Made by a program: the position numbers and the translations under genes. DNA of 58,956 nucleotides from Ectopseudomonas chengduensis (GTDB taxonomy: Bacteria; Pseudomonadota; Gammaproteobacteria; Pseudomonadales; Pseudomonadaceae), in contig NZ_FMZQ01000011.1 of assembly GCF_900102635.1 (NCBI RefSeq), positions 146,155-205,110 on the forward strand. Direction: 5' to 3'. Below the pieces are notes generated by a model. The model was not told where the DNA came from. It did not search any database and saw only the letters and a program-made list of their open reading frames with translations. The first letter of the stretch is position 1; each line of letters starts with the position of its first letter. Of this stretch, positions 17,901 through 25,522 are shown piece after piece.

Positions 17901-20081
17901 ATGACTCAAGCTCTCGCGCATCGCTGGCGCTTCTTCCGTGCCGGCGGCTTCGATCAGGTGCAACTGGAAACCCCGGCCGACCTCGCCGCCCTGCGCGGCC
18001 TGGACCAGAAACTCTGGGCCAGCCTGGCCTGCCCGGTGAACAACCTGGAGCTGGACCGGCGCATGCTGCAGTACATCGACCTGAACAATGACGGTCGTAT
18101 TCGCGCGCCGGAGATTCTCGATGTGGTCGACTGGACGCTGGCCCGCCTGCGTGATCCGGCCGTGCTGTTCCAGGAGGGGCCGCTGCTGTTGTTGTCGCTC
18201 ACCGACGATGCCGTGGGTGTGCGCCTGCGTTTGGCTGCACAGCGCCTGCTGGGTGTGCTCGGCCGGCCCGATAGTGAGAGCCTGACGCCTGCCGATACCG
18301 CTGATCTGGCGAAGCTGTTCCCGCCGCATGAGGCCAACGGCGACGGCCTGGTACCGGCAACCTTTACCGACGATGCCGAACTCAAGGCCGCCATCACCGA
18401 CATCATCGCCTGCCTGGGGGCGCAGACCGACCGCAGTGGCGAGCCTGCCATCGGCGCCGAACAGATCGCCGCCTTCTTCGATCAGGCGCGTCAGCTGCAT
18501 GCCTGGCATGCGCGTGCCGCCGAGCAGGGACTGGATGCTTTCGGTGAAGGCACGGTGGCGGCGGTCGAGGCGCTGAGTGCCGTGCGTGCCAAGATCGACG
18601 ATTACTTCACCCGCGTGGCCATGGCCGAGTTCGACCCGCGTGCAGCCGCCCTGATGAACGCCAGGGAAGAGGAGCTGGTGCGTCTGGCATCGCTGTCGCT
18701 GGCAGATGCCGGCGAGGTGGCTGGCCTGCCTCTGGCAACTGTGCAACACGGTGACGAGCTACCACTGAGCAAGGGCCTCAACCCGGCCTGGCAGCACGCC
18801 GTCGATGAATTCCGCCAGCGTGTGGTGGTGCCGGTGTATGGCGAGCAGGACAGCCTGTCGCGCGAGCAGTGGCAGCACCTGGTCGCGCTGTGCGGCAACT
18901 ACCTGGCCTGGCGCGCCGAGACGCCGAAAGTGGCGATTGCCGAGGTGCTTGAGCGCGGACGTATTCTCGAACTGGTGGAGCAGGGCGCCGAAGCGCGCCT
19001 GTTGGCGCTGGTGGCAGAGGACAAGACCGTGGCCGAAGCGGCGGACGGGCTGGTCGAACTGGACAAGCTGATTCGCCTGCGTCATGGCCTGGTCCGACTG
19101 CTGCGCAACTTCGTGTCTTTCCAGGCCTTTTATTCGCGGCAGGAAAAGGCCGTGTTCCAGGCTGGCGTGCTCTATATCGACGGCAAGAGTTGCGAGCTGG
19201 TGGTTGAGGTCGGTGATGTCGAGGCGCATGCCAAGGTGGCGGCGGCCAGTGAGTGCTTTCTGCTCTACTGCGCCTGCGCCCGTCGCGGCGAGCCGGTGCG
19301 TGGCAAGGAGGCGCTGAACATCGTGGCGGCGGTGACCGCCGGCAGCGAGGGCGACCTGCAGGCCGGTCGCCATGGTCTGTTCTACGACCGCGACGGTAAT
19401 GACTGGGATGCCACTGTGGTCAAGGTGGTACAGCATGCGATCAGCATTCGCGAGGCGTTCTGGTCGCCGTATCGACGCGTTTCCAAGTTGGTGTCCGATC
19501 AGGTGCAGAAGCTTGCAGCCAGTCGCGACGCCGACATGGTCAGCAAGACCGCCGCCAAGGTCGGCGAAACCGGGTCTGCTCCAGCCGCCACACCTGCCCC
19601 GGCCTTCGATATCGCCAAATTCGCCGGTATCTTCGCCGCTATCGGCCTCGCAGTCGGCGCATTGGGCACGGCGCTGGCCGCGGTGGTCACGGGGATTCTG
19701 TCACTGGTCTGGTGGCAGATCCCGCTGCTGTTTCTCTGCGTGCTGCTGGCCATCTCCGGGCCGGCCATGCTGCTGGCCTGGTTCAAGCTGCGCCGGCGCA
19801 GCCTGGGGCCGATCCTCGACGGCAACGGCTGGGCGGTGAATGCCCAGGCGCGCATCAGCATTCCCTTCGGCACTGCTCTGACGCAGATGGCGGAACTGCC
19901 CAAGGGCAGCGACCGTGCACTGCGCGATCCCTATGCCAACAAACCGGTGGTATGGCCCTGGATCATCGCTCTGCTGTTGGCGCTGGGGCTGGGCTATTAC
20001 GCCTGGATCAACGGCGTGTTCAGTCCGGAGCCGGAGGTACCAGCCGAAGCGGCGGCGCCTGTTGACGCCGCTGTGCAGTAG
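17901..20081 (+). CDS. membrane protein with an EF-hand loop, function unknown
   Basis: A 726-residue protein that I do not recognise from any named pathway. Seen: a complete EF-hand calcium loop at residues 60-71 (DLNNDGRIRAPE: Asp60, Asn62, Asp64, Gly65, Glu71 in canonical places); a degenerate second one near 150-161 (EANGDGLVPATF, no final Glu); a long soluble middle region; then two hydrophobic segments (about 573-601 and 603-627) and one near the end (about 684-705), followed by a Pro/Ala-rich tail. No signal peptide, so most of the chain is probably cytosolic and held at the membrane by the C-terminal part. The ATG at 17901 follows AAAGGA about 13 bases upstream. It stands alone between fruA and the convergent cobB. 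Confidence 0.8.
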   Translation: MTQALAHRWRFFRAGGFDQVQLETPADLAALRGLDQKLWASLACPVNNLELDRRMLQYIDLNNDGRIRAPEILDVVDWTLARLRDPAVLFQEGPLLLLSLTDDAVGVRLRLAAQRLLGVLGRPDSESLTPADTADLAKLFPPHEANGDGLVPATFTDDAELKAAITDIIACLGAQTDRSGEPAIGAEQIAAFFDQARQLHAWHARAAEQGLDAFGEGTVAAVEALSAVRAKIDDYFTRVAMAEFDPRAAALMNAREEELVRLASLSLADAGEVAGLPLATVQHGDELPLSKGLNPAWQHAVDEFRQRVVVPVYGEQDSLSREQWQHLVALCGNYLAWRAETPKVAIAEVLERGRILELVEQGAEARLLALVAEDKTVAEAADGLVELDKLIRLRHGLVRLLRNFVSFQAFYSRQEKAVFQAGVLYIDGKSCELVVEVGDVEAHAKVAAASECFLLYCACARRGEPVRGKEALNIVAAVTAGSEGDLQAGRHGLFYDRDGNDWDATVVKVVQHAISIREAFWSPYRRVSKLVSDQVQKLAASRDADMVSKTAAKVGETGSAPAATPAPAFDIAKFAGIFAAIGLAVGALGTALAAVVTGILSLVWWQIPLLFLCVLLAISGPAMLLAWFKLRRRSLGPILDGNGWAVNAQARISIPFGTALTQMAELPKGSDRALRDPYANKPVVWPWIIALLLALGLGYYAWINGVFSPEPEVPAEAAAPVDAAVQ

Positions 20082-20090
20082 GTGCTCGTC

Positions 20091-20118
20091 GCCCCTCTCC
20101 CGCTTGCGGGAGAGGGGC
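20091..20118. repeat. hairpin repeat (CCCCTCTCCC-GCTTGC-GGGAGAGGGG)
   Basis: GCCCCTCTCCC and GGGAGAGGGGC form an 11-base perfect stem around GCTTGC nine bases after the stop of the EF-hand gene. No T-run follows; I recall this hairpin as a common intergenic repeat of pseudomonads. Confidence 0.65.
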
Positions 20119-20132
20119 AGTCAGCTGATAAG

Positions 20133-20188
20133 CGTAGGGCGGGTGTAACCCGCCGGCTCGACAATTGGCGGTTTTCACCCGCCCTACG
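20133..20188. repeat. inverted repeat, GTAGGGCGGGTG family
   Basis: CGTAGGGCGGGTGTAACCCG and the inverted TTTTCACCCGCCCTACG, between the convergent EF-hand gene and cobB. Confidence 0.75.
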
Positions 20189-20195
20189 TTCCCTC

Positions 20196-20903
20196 TCAAC
20201 CCGCCAACAGCTCCGCCACCCAGCGGGGCAATTGCTCGGTGGCCGGGCCATAGCGTTTCTCGGTGAACAGCGAATGGCCCTGACTCGGCTCCAGATTGAT
20301 CTCCAGCGTATGCGCGCCCGCGCGACGTGCCTGTTCGACGAAACCCGCCGCCGGATATACGTGGCCCGAGGTGCCGATGCTGACGAACAGCTCGCACTGC
20401 TCCAGCGCGTCGTAGATGCGCTCCATGTGATAGGGCATCTCGCCGAACCAGACGATATCCGGGCGCAAGGTGCCGACCAGGCCGCAGCAGGCGCACGCCT
20501 GCGTGACCGGCATGTCCTCGAAGAGCGAAAAACGCTGCTGACTATTGCTGCACAGAATCGACTGCAACTCACCGTGCATATGCAGCAAGCGTTTGGAGCC
20601 GGCGCGTTCGTGCAGGTTGTCGACGTTCTGCGTGACCAGCAGAAACTCGCCCTGCCAGGCAGCCTCCAGTTCCGCCAGTGCCAGGTGCCCGGCATTCGGC
20701 GCGATGGCCGGATCACGCAATTGGGCGCGGCGCATGTCGTAGAAACGTTGCACCAGCGCCGGATCACGAGCGAAACCTTCGGGGGTGGCCACCTCTTCGA
20801 TGCGGTGGTCTTCCCAGAGACCGTCAGCGGCGCGGAAGGTGCGAATGCCGCTCTCGGCGGAGATACCGGCGCCGGTGAGAATGACAATATTGGGATGGGG
20901 CAT
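20196..20903 (-). CDS. cobB: NAD-dependent protein deacylase, CobB-type sirtuin
   Basis: A 235-residue Sir2-family enzyme that removes acyl groups from lysines using NAD, giving nicotinamide and O-acyl-ADP-ribose; cytosolic. Motifs: NAD-binding GAGISAESGIRTFR near the N-terminus, catalytic TQNVDNLHERAG and LLHMHGEL with the general-base His, a reduced zinc site (LCSNS, then CACCG), RPDIVWFGEMP, and SIGTSGHVYPAAGF. RFYDMRRAQ carries the Tyr-x-x-Arg pair that marks class III sirtuins able to remove succinyl or malonyl groups, as in E. coli CobB. The start at 20903 (MPHPNIVILTGAG) fits the family; the longer reading to 21020 runs through a repeat. Monocistronic and flanked by repeats. Confidence 0.95.
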   Translation of the reverse strand: MPHPNIVILTGAGISAESGIRTFRAADGLWEDHRIEEVATPEGFARDPALVQRFYDMRRAQLRDPAIAPNAGHLALAELEAAWQGEFLLVTQNVDNLHERAGSKRLLHMHGELQSILCSNSQQRFSLFEDMPVTQACACCGLVGTLRPDIVWFGEMPYHMERIYDALEQCELFVSIGTSGHVYPAAGFVEQARRAGAHTLEINLEPSQGHSLFTEKRYGPATEQLPRWVAELLAG

Positions 20904-20956
20904 GGCGGCTCCGAAGCAGGTGCGTTGCGGTAACTCTAAGCCAATTACCAATCCGC

Positions 20957-21010
20957 AGGGTGTGCCGCGCGCACCAGCGCCTTTGCCCAGGTGCGCACGG
21001 CGCATCCTAC
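20957..21010. repeat. diverged inverted repeat (GTAGGGTGCGCCGTGCGCAC family)
   Basis: CAGGGTGTGCCGCGCGCAC and inverted GTGCGCACGGCGCATCCTAC, upstream of cobB. Clearer copies are at 29807-29862 and 51775-51794. Confidence 0.55.
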
Positions 21011-21027
21011 GCGCGTTCACTTATCCT

Positions 21028-21080
21028 GTAGGGCGGGTGAAACCCGCCGGTTCGGCAATGGCGGGTTGCACCCGCCCTAC
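21028..21080. repeat. inverted repeat, GTAGGGCGGGTG family
   Basis: GTAGGGCGGGTGAAACCCGC and inverted GCGGGTTGCACCCGCCCTAC, eight bases past the stop of the response regulator gene. Confidence 0.75.
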
Positions 21081-21087
21081 ACGGATA

Positions 21088-21795
21088 TCATCCCCGTTCG
21101 CTCATTGCCGCCAGCGCCACCGAGGTGGCGGCGGTGCGGGTTTCCACGCCGAGCTTCACGTACACATGCTCGAGGTGCTTGTTCACCGTGCGCGGGCTGA
21201 GGCCGAGGATGTCGCCGATATCGCGGTTGGTCTTGCCGCAGGCTACCCAGCGCAGCACTTGCACCTCGCGCTCGGTGAGCTGGAAGCGCGCCGATAGCTT
21301 GGCATGCGCCGGAGCATCGTCGAGGCTGAGGCTGACGGGTTTCGACGCCGCGCGTGCAGCCTGCAGGATGCGCGCGGTACGCAGGTGCGAGGCGACGCGG
21401 GCGAGCACCTCCTCGGGGTTGATCGGCTTGGTCACGTAGTCGATGCCGCCGGCCTCGAAGCCCTGCACCACGTGCTCGCTGTCGGTCAGGGCGGTCATGA
21501 ACAGCACGGGGATATCGGCGCTGCTCGGCTCGGCCTTGATTCGCCGGCAGGTCTCGAAACCATCCAGCCCCGGCATCATCGCGTCGAGCAGGATCAGGTC
21601 GGGCCTGCGCCGCTGGATGCGGCCTAAAGCGCTTACACCGTCCAGCGCGACCAGCACCATGTAGCCGGCGTCATCGAGGGCGTCGGAGAGCAGGGCGAGG
21701 TTGTCCGGTGTGTCGTCGACGATGAGGATGATGCCGCGCTCGGCCGACAGGCTGGCGGGCGAGCACGACTCAGGCTGGTGGAGCGGCGCATTCAT
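21088..21795 (-). CDS. LuxR/NarL-type response regulator of the amide locus
   Basis: A 235-residue two-component regulator. Receiver domain about residues 22-140: acidic pair Asp27/Asp28, phosphoacceptor Asp71 (LILLDAMMPG), Thr in FMTAL, and Lys in YVTKPIN. LuxR-type helix-turn-helix about 170-230 (FQLTEREVQVLRWVACGKTN, DILGLSPRTVNKHLEHVYVK). Its start lies inside the end of the upstream hybrid kinase gene (26-base overlap), so the two are translated together and are very likely partners. It is divergent from the transporter and amidase operons; the shared element TACGTCAT-N4-CGTAT before urtA and before fmdA is the natural candidate binding site. The partner, phosphorylation and target are inferred from arrangement. 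Confidence 0.92.
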   Translation of the reverse strand: MNAPLHQPESCSPASLSAERGIILIVDDTPDNLALLSDALDDAGYMVLVALDGVSALGRIQRRRPDLILLDAMMPGLDGFETCRRIKAEPSSADIPVLFMTALTDSEHVVQGFEAGGIDYVTKPINPEEVLARVASHLRTARILQAARAASKPVSLSLDDAPAHAKLSARFQLTEREVQVLRWVACGKTNRDIGDILGLSPRTVNKHLEHVYVKLGVETRTAATSVALAAMSERG

Positions 21796-24700
21796 GTTCG
21801 GCCTCCTTCAGTTGGCGATTGAATTCATCGAGCTGGAAGTTCTTCACCAGTAGGCGCAAGGCGGCGGTGAAGCCCGCGCAGGCCGGGTCGCGCTGGTCGA
21901 TATCGTCCAGGCGTTGCTGGATGCCGCGCACGTAACCCAGAGCGCCCAGTTCGCGCAGCGCCTGTAGGTCGTCGTTGCCCGGCAATGTGATGGCTTCAGG
22001 CTGCGGCAACGGCTCCTGAGTGCGGCGCAGCCAGGTCAGACCGAGCTGGTGCTGGATGCGTTCGAGCAACTGTGGGGTGTACACCGGTTTGGCCAGGTAG
22101 TCGTCGCAGTCAGCGGCGATGCTGCGTTCGCGGTCGTCGGTGAACGCATTGGCGGAAATGACAATGATCGGCGCCTGGCAGCGTGTGTTGCGGCGAATCA
22201 GGCGACTGGTTTCCCAGCCATCCATTTGCGGCATGGACAGGTCCATCAGGATCAACGCCGGGTTGTGCAGCGCCACCTGGCGAATCGCCTCCTGGCCGCT
22301 GGCGGCCTGGATCACCTCGAAGCCCAACGGTTCGAGCATGCCGACGAGCACGCGGCGATGTTCGAGGTGATCGTCCACTACCAGAATCAGACGGCGCTCC
22401 CCCTGGTAGCCGGTGATGTCGTGCTCGACGTGTACCACCGCTTGCGGCACACGCACTTCGGAGAGGAACAGGCGGACCTGGAAGCGCGTGCCCTGGTCAG
22501 GTTCGCTGTGCACCGAGAGCTCGCCGCCCATCAATGAGGTGAGCATGCGGGTGATGGTCAGGCCGAGGCCGACACCGTTGTCCTGGCGCATCAGGTCGCC
22601 GCGTTCGAACGGCTGGAAGATCCGTTCGATCTGCTCCGGGGCGATGCCGATACCGGTGTCGATGATCTCGAAGGTCGCTGTCTCGCGCATGTAGCCCACG
22701 CGCAGACGCACCTCGCCGCGCTCGGTGAAGCGCACGGCGTTGCCCAACAGGTTGATCAGGATCTGCCGCACGCGTTTCTCGTCGCCACGCACCACCGCCG
22801 GCATGCGGCCGATGCATTCGAGGCGAAAGCGCAGGCCTTTCTCGGCTGCCTGCGGGGTGAACATGCGTTCGATCTGGTCGATGAATTCTGGGAAGGGAAT
22901 TTCCGCCAGTTCCAGGTGCAGTTTGCCGGCTTCGATCTTGGCCACGTCGAGCAGGCCATCGATCAGCGACAGCAGGTGCGAGCCGCTACGCAGGATGGTG
23001 GCCAGGGCATCCTGGTGCTGGCTCGGCATGGCCGCGTCACGCTGCAGGATCTGGGTGTAGCCCAGGATGCTGTTGAGCGGCGTACGCAATTCGTGCGACA
23101 GCCCGGTGACGTAGCGGCTTTTCGCCGCGTTGGCGGATTCCGCTGCTTCCTTGGCCTGCTGCAGGGCTTCGTCGGTCTTGCGGTGGGCTTCGATCTCCTG
23201 CATCAGCAGCAGGGTTTGCCGATCCGACTCCTCCTGCGCCACGCGGCGGCTTTCGCGGGTCAGTACCAGCCACCAGGCGAGCATGGCAGCGAACAACGAG
23301 AGGGTCAGAAAGGCCTTGAGGAAAGCCTGGTAGAGCGTCTGGCGGACTTCCGGTTCCTGCGTCAGCAGGCTCAGCGAGACCTGGCTGTAGATCAGCGCCA
23401 GGGCGCCGAACAGCATCAGCACCAGCAGACTCAGCAGGCCCAGGTACTGCGCCAGGCGGCTGTGCAGACGCGGGATGGAAACGCGCGGGAAGAGCCAGCC
23501 GATGAAGTCGTCGAGCTGATCGCTGAGGCGGGCTCTGGGTTTGCAGCGATCCTCGCAGCGCGCGTCGAGCGAACAACACAGTGAGCAGATGGGGGCACCG
23601 TAGGCCGGGCAGTGTGCGGTGTCCGGCTCTTCGAAGCGGTTGTTGCACAGGCAGCACTGCACCTGGCCGGCTTCGGTGTAGGGGTAGAGCAGGTGCGGCT
23701 GGCGTTCGCGGGCGATGTAGTAACGCCCGTCGGTGAGCCAGGCCAGCAGTGGCGCCAGCAGGAACGCTGAGCCCAGCGCCACGGCTGGCGAGGCCGCTTG
23801 CGCCAGGGCGCCGAACAGGCCGCCGTGGGCAAGCACCGAGAGCAGGGAGGCGATCAGCATGGCGCCGACGCCCACCGGGTTGATGTCGTAGAGGTGCGCG
23901 CGCTTGAACTCGATGTATTTCGGCGACAGGCCCAGTGGCTTGTTGATCACCAGGTCGGCCACCAGTGCGCCGATCCAGGCGATGGCGATATTGGCGTAGA
24001 GGCCGAGCACTTCCTCGATCGCTTCGAATACGCCCAGCTCCATCAGCATCAGGGCGATGGCCACGTTGAACACCAGCCACACCACGCGACCGGGGTGGCT
24101 GTGGGTGATGCGGGCGAAGAAATTCGACCAGGCCAGCGAGCCGGCGTAGGCGTTGGTGACGTTGATTTTTACCTGACTGACTATGACGAACAGCACCATG
24201 GCCGCCAGTGCCCATTGCGGCGAGGCGAACACGTAGTTGAAGGCCACCAGGTACATCTGCGTCGGCTCGGCGGCGCGCTCTATGGGGATTTCGTGCTGCA
24301 GGGCGAGAAAGGCGAGGAAGGCGCCGGCGAGCATCTTCAGCGCGCCGGGGATGATCCAGCCGGGGCCGGCCAGCAGCAGCGCCGTCCACCAGCGCACGCG
24401 GTTGGCGCGGGTTTTCTCCGGCAGGAAGCGCAGGTAGTCGACCTGCTCGCCGATCTGCGTAATCAAGGCCAGGGCGACGGTGCAGGCGGCGCCGAAGTGC
24501 AGCAGGTTGAAGCTGCCGGGTTCGCCCTCGCGGCCGGCGAAGCTGGTCCAGTCCGATAGGGCTTCGGGGTTCTTGGCGATGACGAACACGTAGGGCAACA
24601 CCAGCAGAAACAGCCACACGGGCTGCGTCCACATCTGCAGGCGGTTGATCAGGGTGATGCCATAGGCCACCAGCGGAATGATGATGATCGAGCAGATCAC

Positions 24701-25165
24701 ATAGGCCAGGGCCAGCGGGATGTTGAAGTACAGCTCCAGGGCCAGCGCCATAATCGCCGCTTCGAGGGCGAAGAACAGGAAGGTGAAGCTGGCGTAGATC
24801 AGCGAGGTGATGGTCGAGCCGATGTAGCCGAAGCCGGCGCCGCGGGTCAGCAGGTCCATGTCCAGGCCGGAGCGGGCGGCGTAGTAGCTGATCGGCAGGC
24901 CGGTGAGGAAGATCACCAGGCTGACCGCGAGGATCGCCCACAGGGTGTTGGTGAAACCGTAGGACAGCGCCAGTGCGCCGCCGATGGCTTCCAGGGCGAG
25001 GAACGACACGGCGCCGAGCGCGGTGTTGGCGATGCGCAGCTCCGACCACTTGCGGAATGACCTGGGCGTGAAGCGCAGGGCGTAATCCTCCATGGTCTCG
25101 TCGGCGACCCAGGCGTTGTAGTCGCGGCGGATCTTGATGATGCGCTGGGTGCCGGTTGGCTGCAC
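21770..25165 (-). CDS. hybrid histidine kinase with N-terminal NCS1 permease domain and Cys-rich knuckle
   Basis: An 1131-residue inner-membrane sensor. Residues about 35-490 form a complete nucleobase:cation-symporter-1 (NCS1, cytosine/allantoin permease type) domain with about 12 hydrophobic segments (for example WAILAVSLVIFLTGLPISYY, GPGWIIPGALKMLAGAFLAF, QVKINVTNAYAGSLAWSNFF). Residues 504-541 hold nine cysteines (504, 505, 507, 519, 527, 530, 531, 537, 541), a probable zinc knuckle. Two more membrane segments follow (about 572-596 and 613-635), then a coiled linker, the dimerisation/phosphoacceptor box SHELRTPLNS (His691), the ATPase (NLLGNA, DTGIGI, GVGLGL) and a receiver (Asp975 in LILMDLSMPQ, Lys1026). 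The C-terminal 80 residues are unassigned. GTG start with AGGA upstream. A transporter used as sensor recalls CbrA/CrbS, which use an SLC5 domain instead. The signal is probably an amide or related nitrogen compound (inference). Confidence 0.92.
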   Translation of the reverse strand: MQPTGTQRIIKIRRDYNAWVADETMEDYALRFTPRSFRKWSELRIANTALGAVSFLALEAIGGALALSYGFTNTLWAILAVSLVIFLTGLPISYYAARSGLDMDLLTRGAGFGYIGSTITSLIYASFTFLFFALEAAIMALALELYFNIPLALAYVICSIIIIPLVAYGITLINRLQMWTQPVWLFLLVLPYVFVIAKNPEALSDWTSFAGREGEPGSFNLLHFGAACTVALALITQIGEQVDYLRFLPEKTRANRVRWWTALLLAGPGWIIPGALKMLAGAFLAFLALQHEIPIERAAEPTQMYLVAFNYVFASPQWALAAMVLFVIVSQVKINVTNAYAGSLAWSNFFARITHSHPGRVVWLVFNVAIALMLMELGVFEAIEEVLGLYANIAIAWIGALVADLVINKPLGLSPKYIEFKRAHLYDINPVGVGAMLIASLLSVLAHGGLFGALAQAASPAVALGSAFLLAPLLAWLTDGRYYIARERQPHLLYPYTEAGQVQCCLCNNRFEEPDTAHCPAYGAPICSLCCSLDARCEDRCKPRARLSDQLDDFIGWLFPRVSIPRLHSRLAQYLGLLSLLVLMLFGALALIYSQVSLSLLTQEPEVRQTLYQAFLKAFLTLSLFAAMLAWWLVLTRESRRVAQEESDRQTLLLMQEIEAHRKTDEALQQAKEAAESANAAKSRYVTGLSHELRTPLNSILGYTQILQRDAAMPSQHQDALATILRSGSHLLSLIDGLLDVAKIEAGKLHLELAEIPFPEFIDQIERMFTPQAAEKGLRFRLECIGRMPAVVRGDEKRVRQILINLLGNAVRFTERGEVRLRVGYMRETATFEIIDTGIGIAPEQIERIFQPFERGDLMRQDNGVGLGLTITRMLTSLMGGELSVHSEPDQGTRFQVRLFLSEVRVPQAVVHVEHDITGYQGERRLILVVDDHLEHRRVLVGMLEPLGFEVIQAASGQEAIRQVALHNPALILMDLSMPQMDGWETSRLIRRNTRCQAPIIVISANAFTDDRERSIAADCDDYLAKPVYTPQLLERIQHQLGLTWLRRTQEPLPQPEAITLPGNDDLQALRELGALGYVRGIQQRLDDIDQRDPACAGFTAALRLLVKNFQLDEFNRQLKEAEHECAAPPA

Positions 25166-25219
25166 GGGCGAAGTCCTGCTGACGTTATCGGGTAAGACCG
25201 TCCCTGTCGCGCGTCCCTA

Positions 25220-25285
25220 TAGGAGCCGGCTTGCCGGCGATCTGCGTGACCAGGAAGGACGCATCGCCCGCAAGCAGGCTTCTAC
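25220..25285. repeat. REP-type inverted pair (TAGGAGCCGGCTTGCCGGCGAT family)
   Basis: TAGGAGCCGGCTTGCCGGCG at the left and a diverged inverted arm ATCGCCCGCAAGCAGGCTTC-TAC at the right. Same family as the elements at 26769, 27775 and 34822. Confidence 0.65.
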
Positions 25286-25403
25286 GGTGCGTAGAAAGTG
25301 CAACTTCCATGCCCCGGCTCGGCGAGGCTTCTGCCGCGCGCGCGGGCTTCTGTCTGCCTGGTTTTTCTGCGCTGAGCTTGCACCAGGCTGGCGCAGGGCG
25401 CTG

Positions 25404-25442
25404 TACGTCAGATGACGTATGCCCTTACGTCATGCTGCGTAT
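25404..25442. promoter_or_regulatory. operator cluster before urtA (TACGTCA half-sites)
   Basis: Three TACGTCA/TGACGTA half-sites: TACGTCA at 25404-25410, ATGACGTA at 25412-25419 and TACGTCAT at 25426-25433. The last two form a perfect 8-base inverted repeat with a 6-base spacer. The third continues as TACGTCAT-GCTG-CGTAT (25426-25442), the same pattern found before fmdA at 30751-30767. It lies 80-120 bases before the urtA start, where an activator would bind. Likely target of the LuxR-type regulator (inference). Confidence 0.7.
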
Positions 25443-25522
25443 ACCCCGCTCGTAGGGGCAAACGCATCCTAGCTGCGAAGCCGGCGTGGTTCGGCACGAA
25501 TAACCAGCACAGGAGCACGACC

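Larger units (their letters stand above)
25166..25522. other. divergent control region between the kinase gene and urtA
   Basis: This 357-base gap holds a REP pair (25220-25285), the operator cluster (25404-25442) and the urtA ribosome site AGGAGC at 25511. No extra gene is supported. I could not pick out a convincing -35/-10 pair in either direction. Confidence 0.6.

Noticed and set aside
20091..20118. Terminator after the EF-hand gene
   Set aside because: Strong 11-base stem but no T-run; it matches a common intergenic repeat instead.
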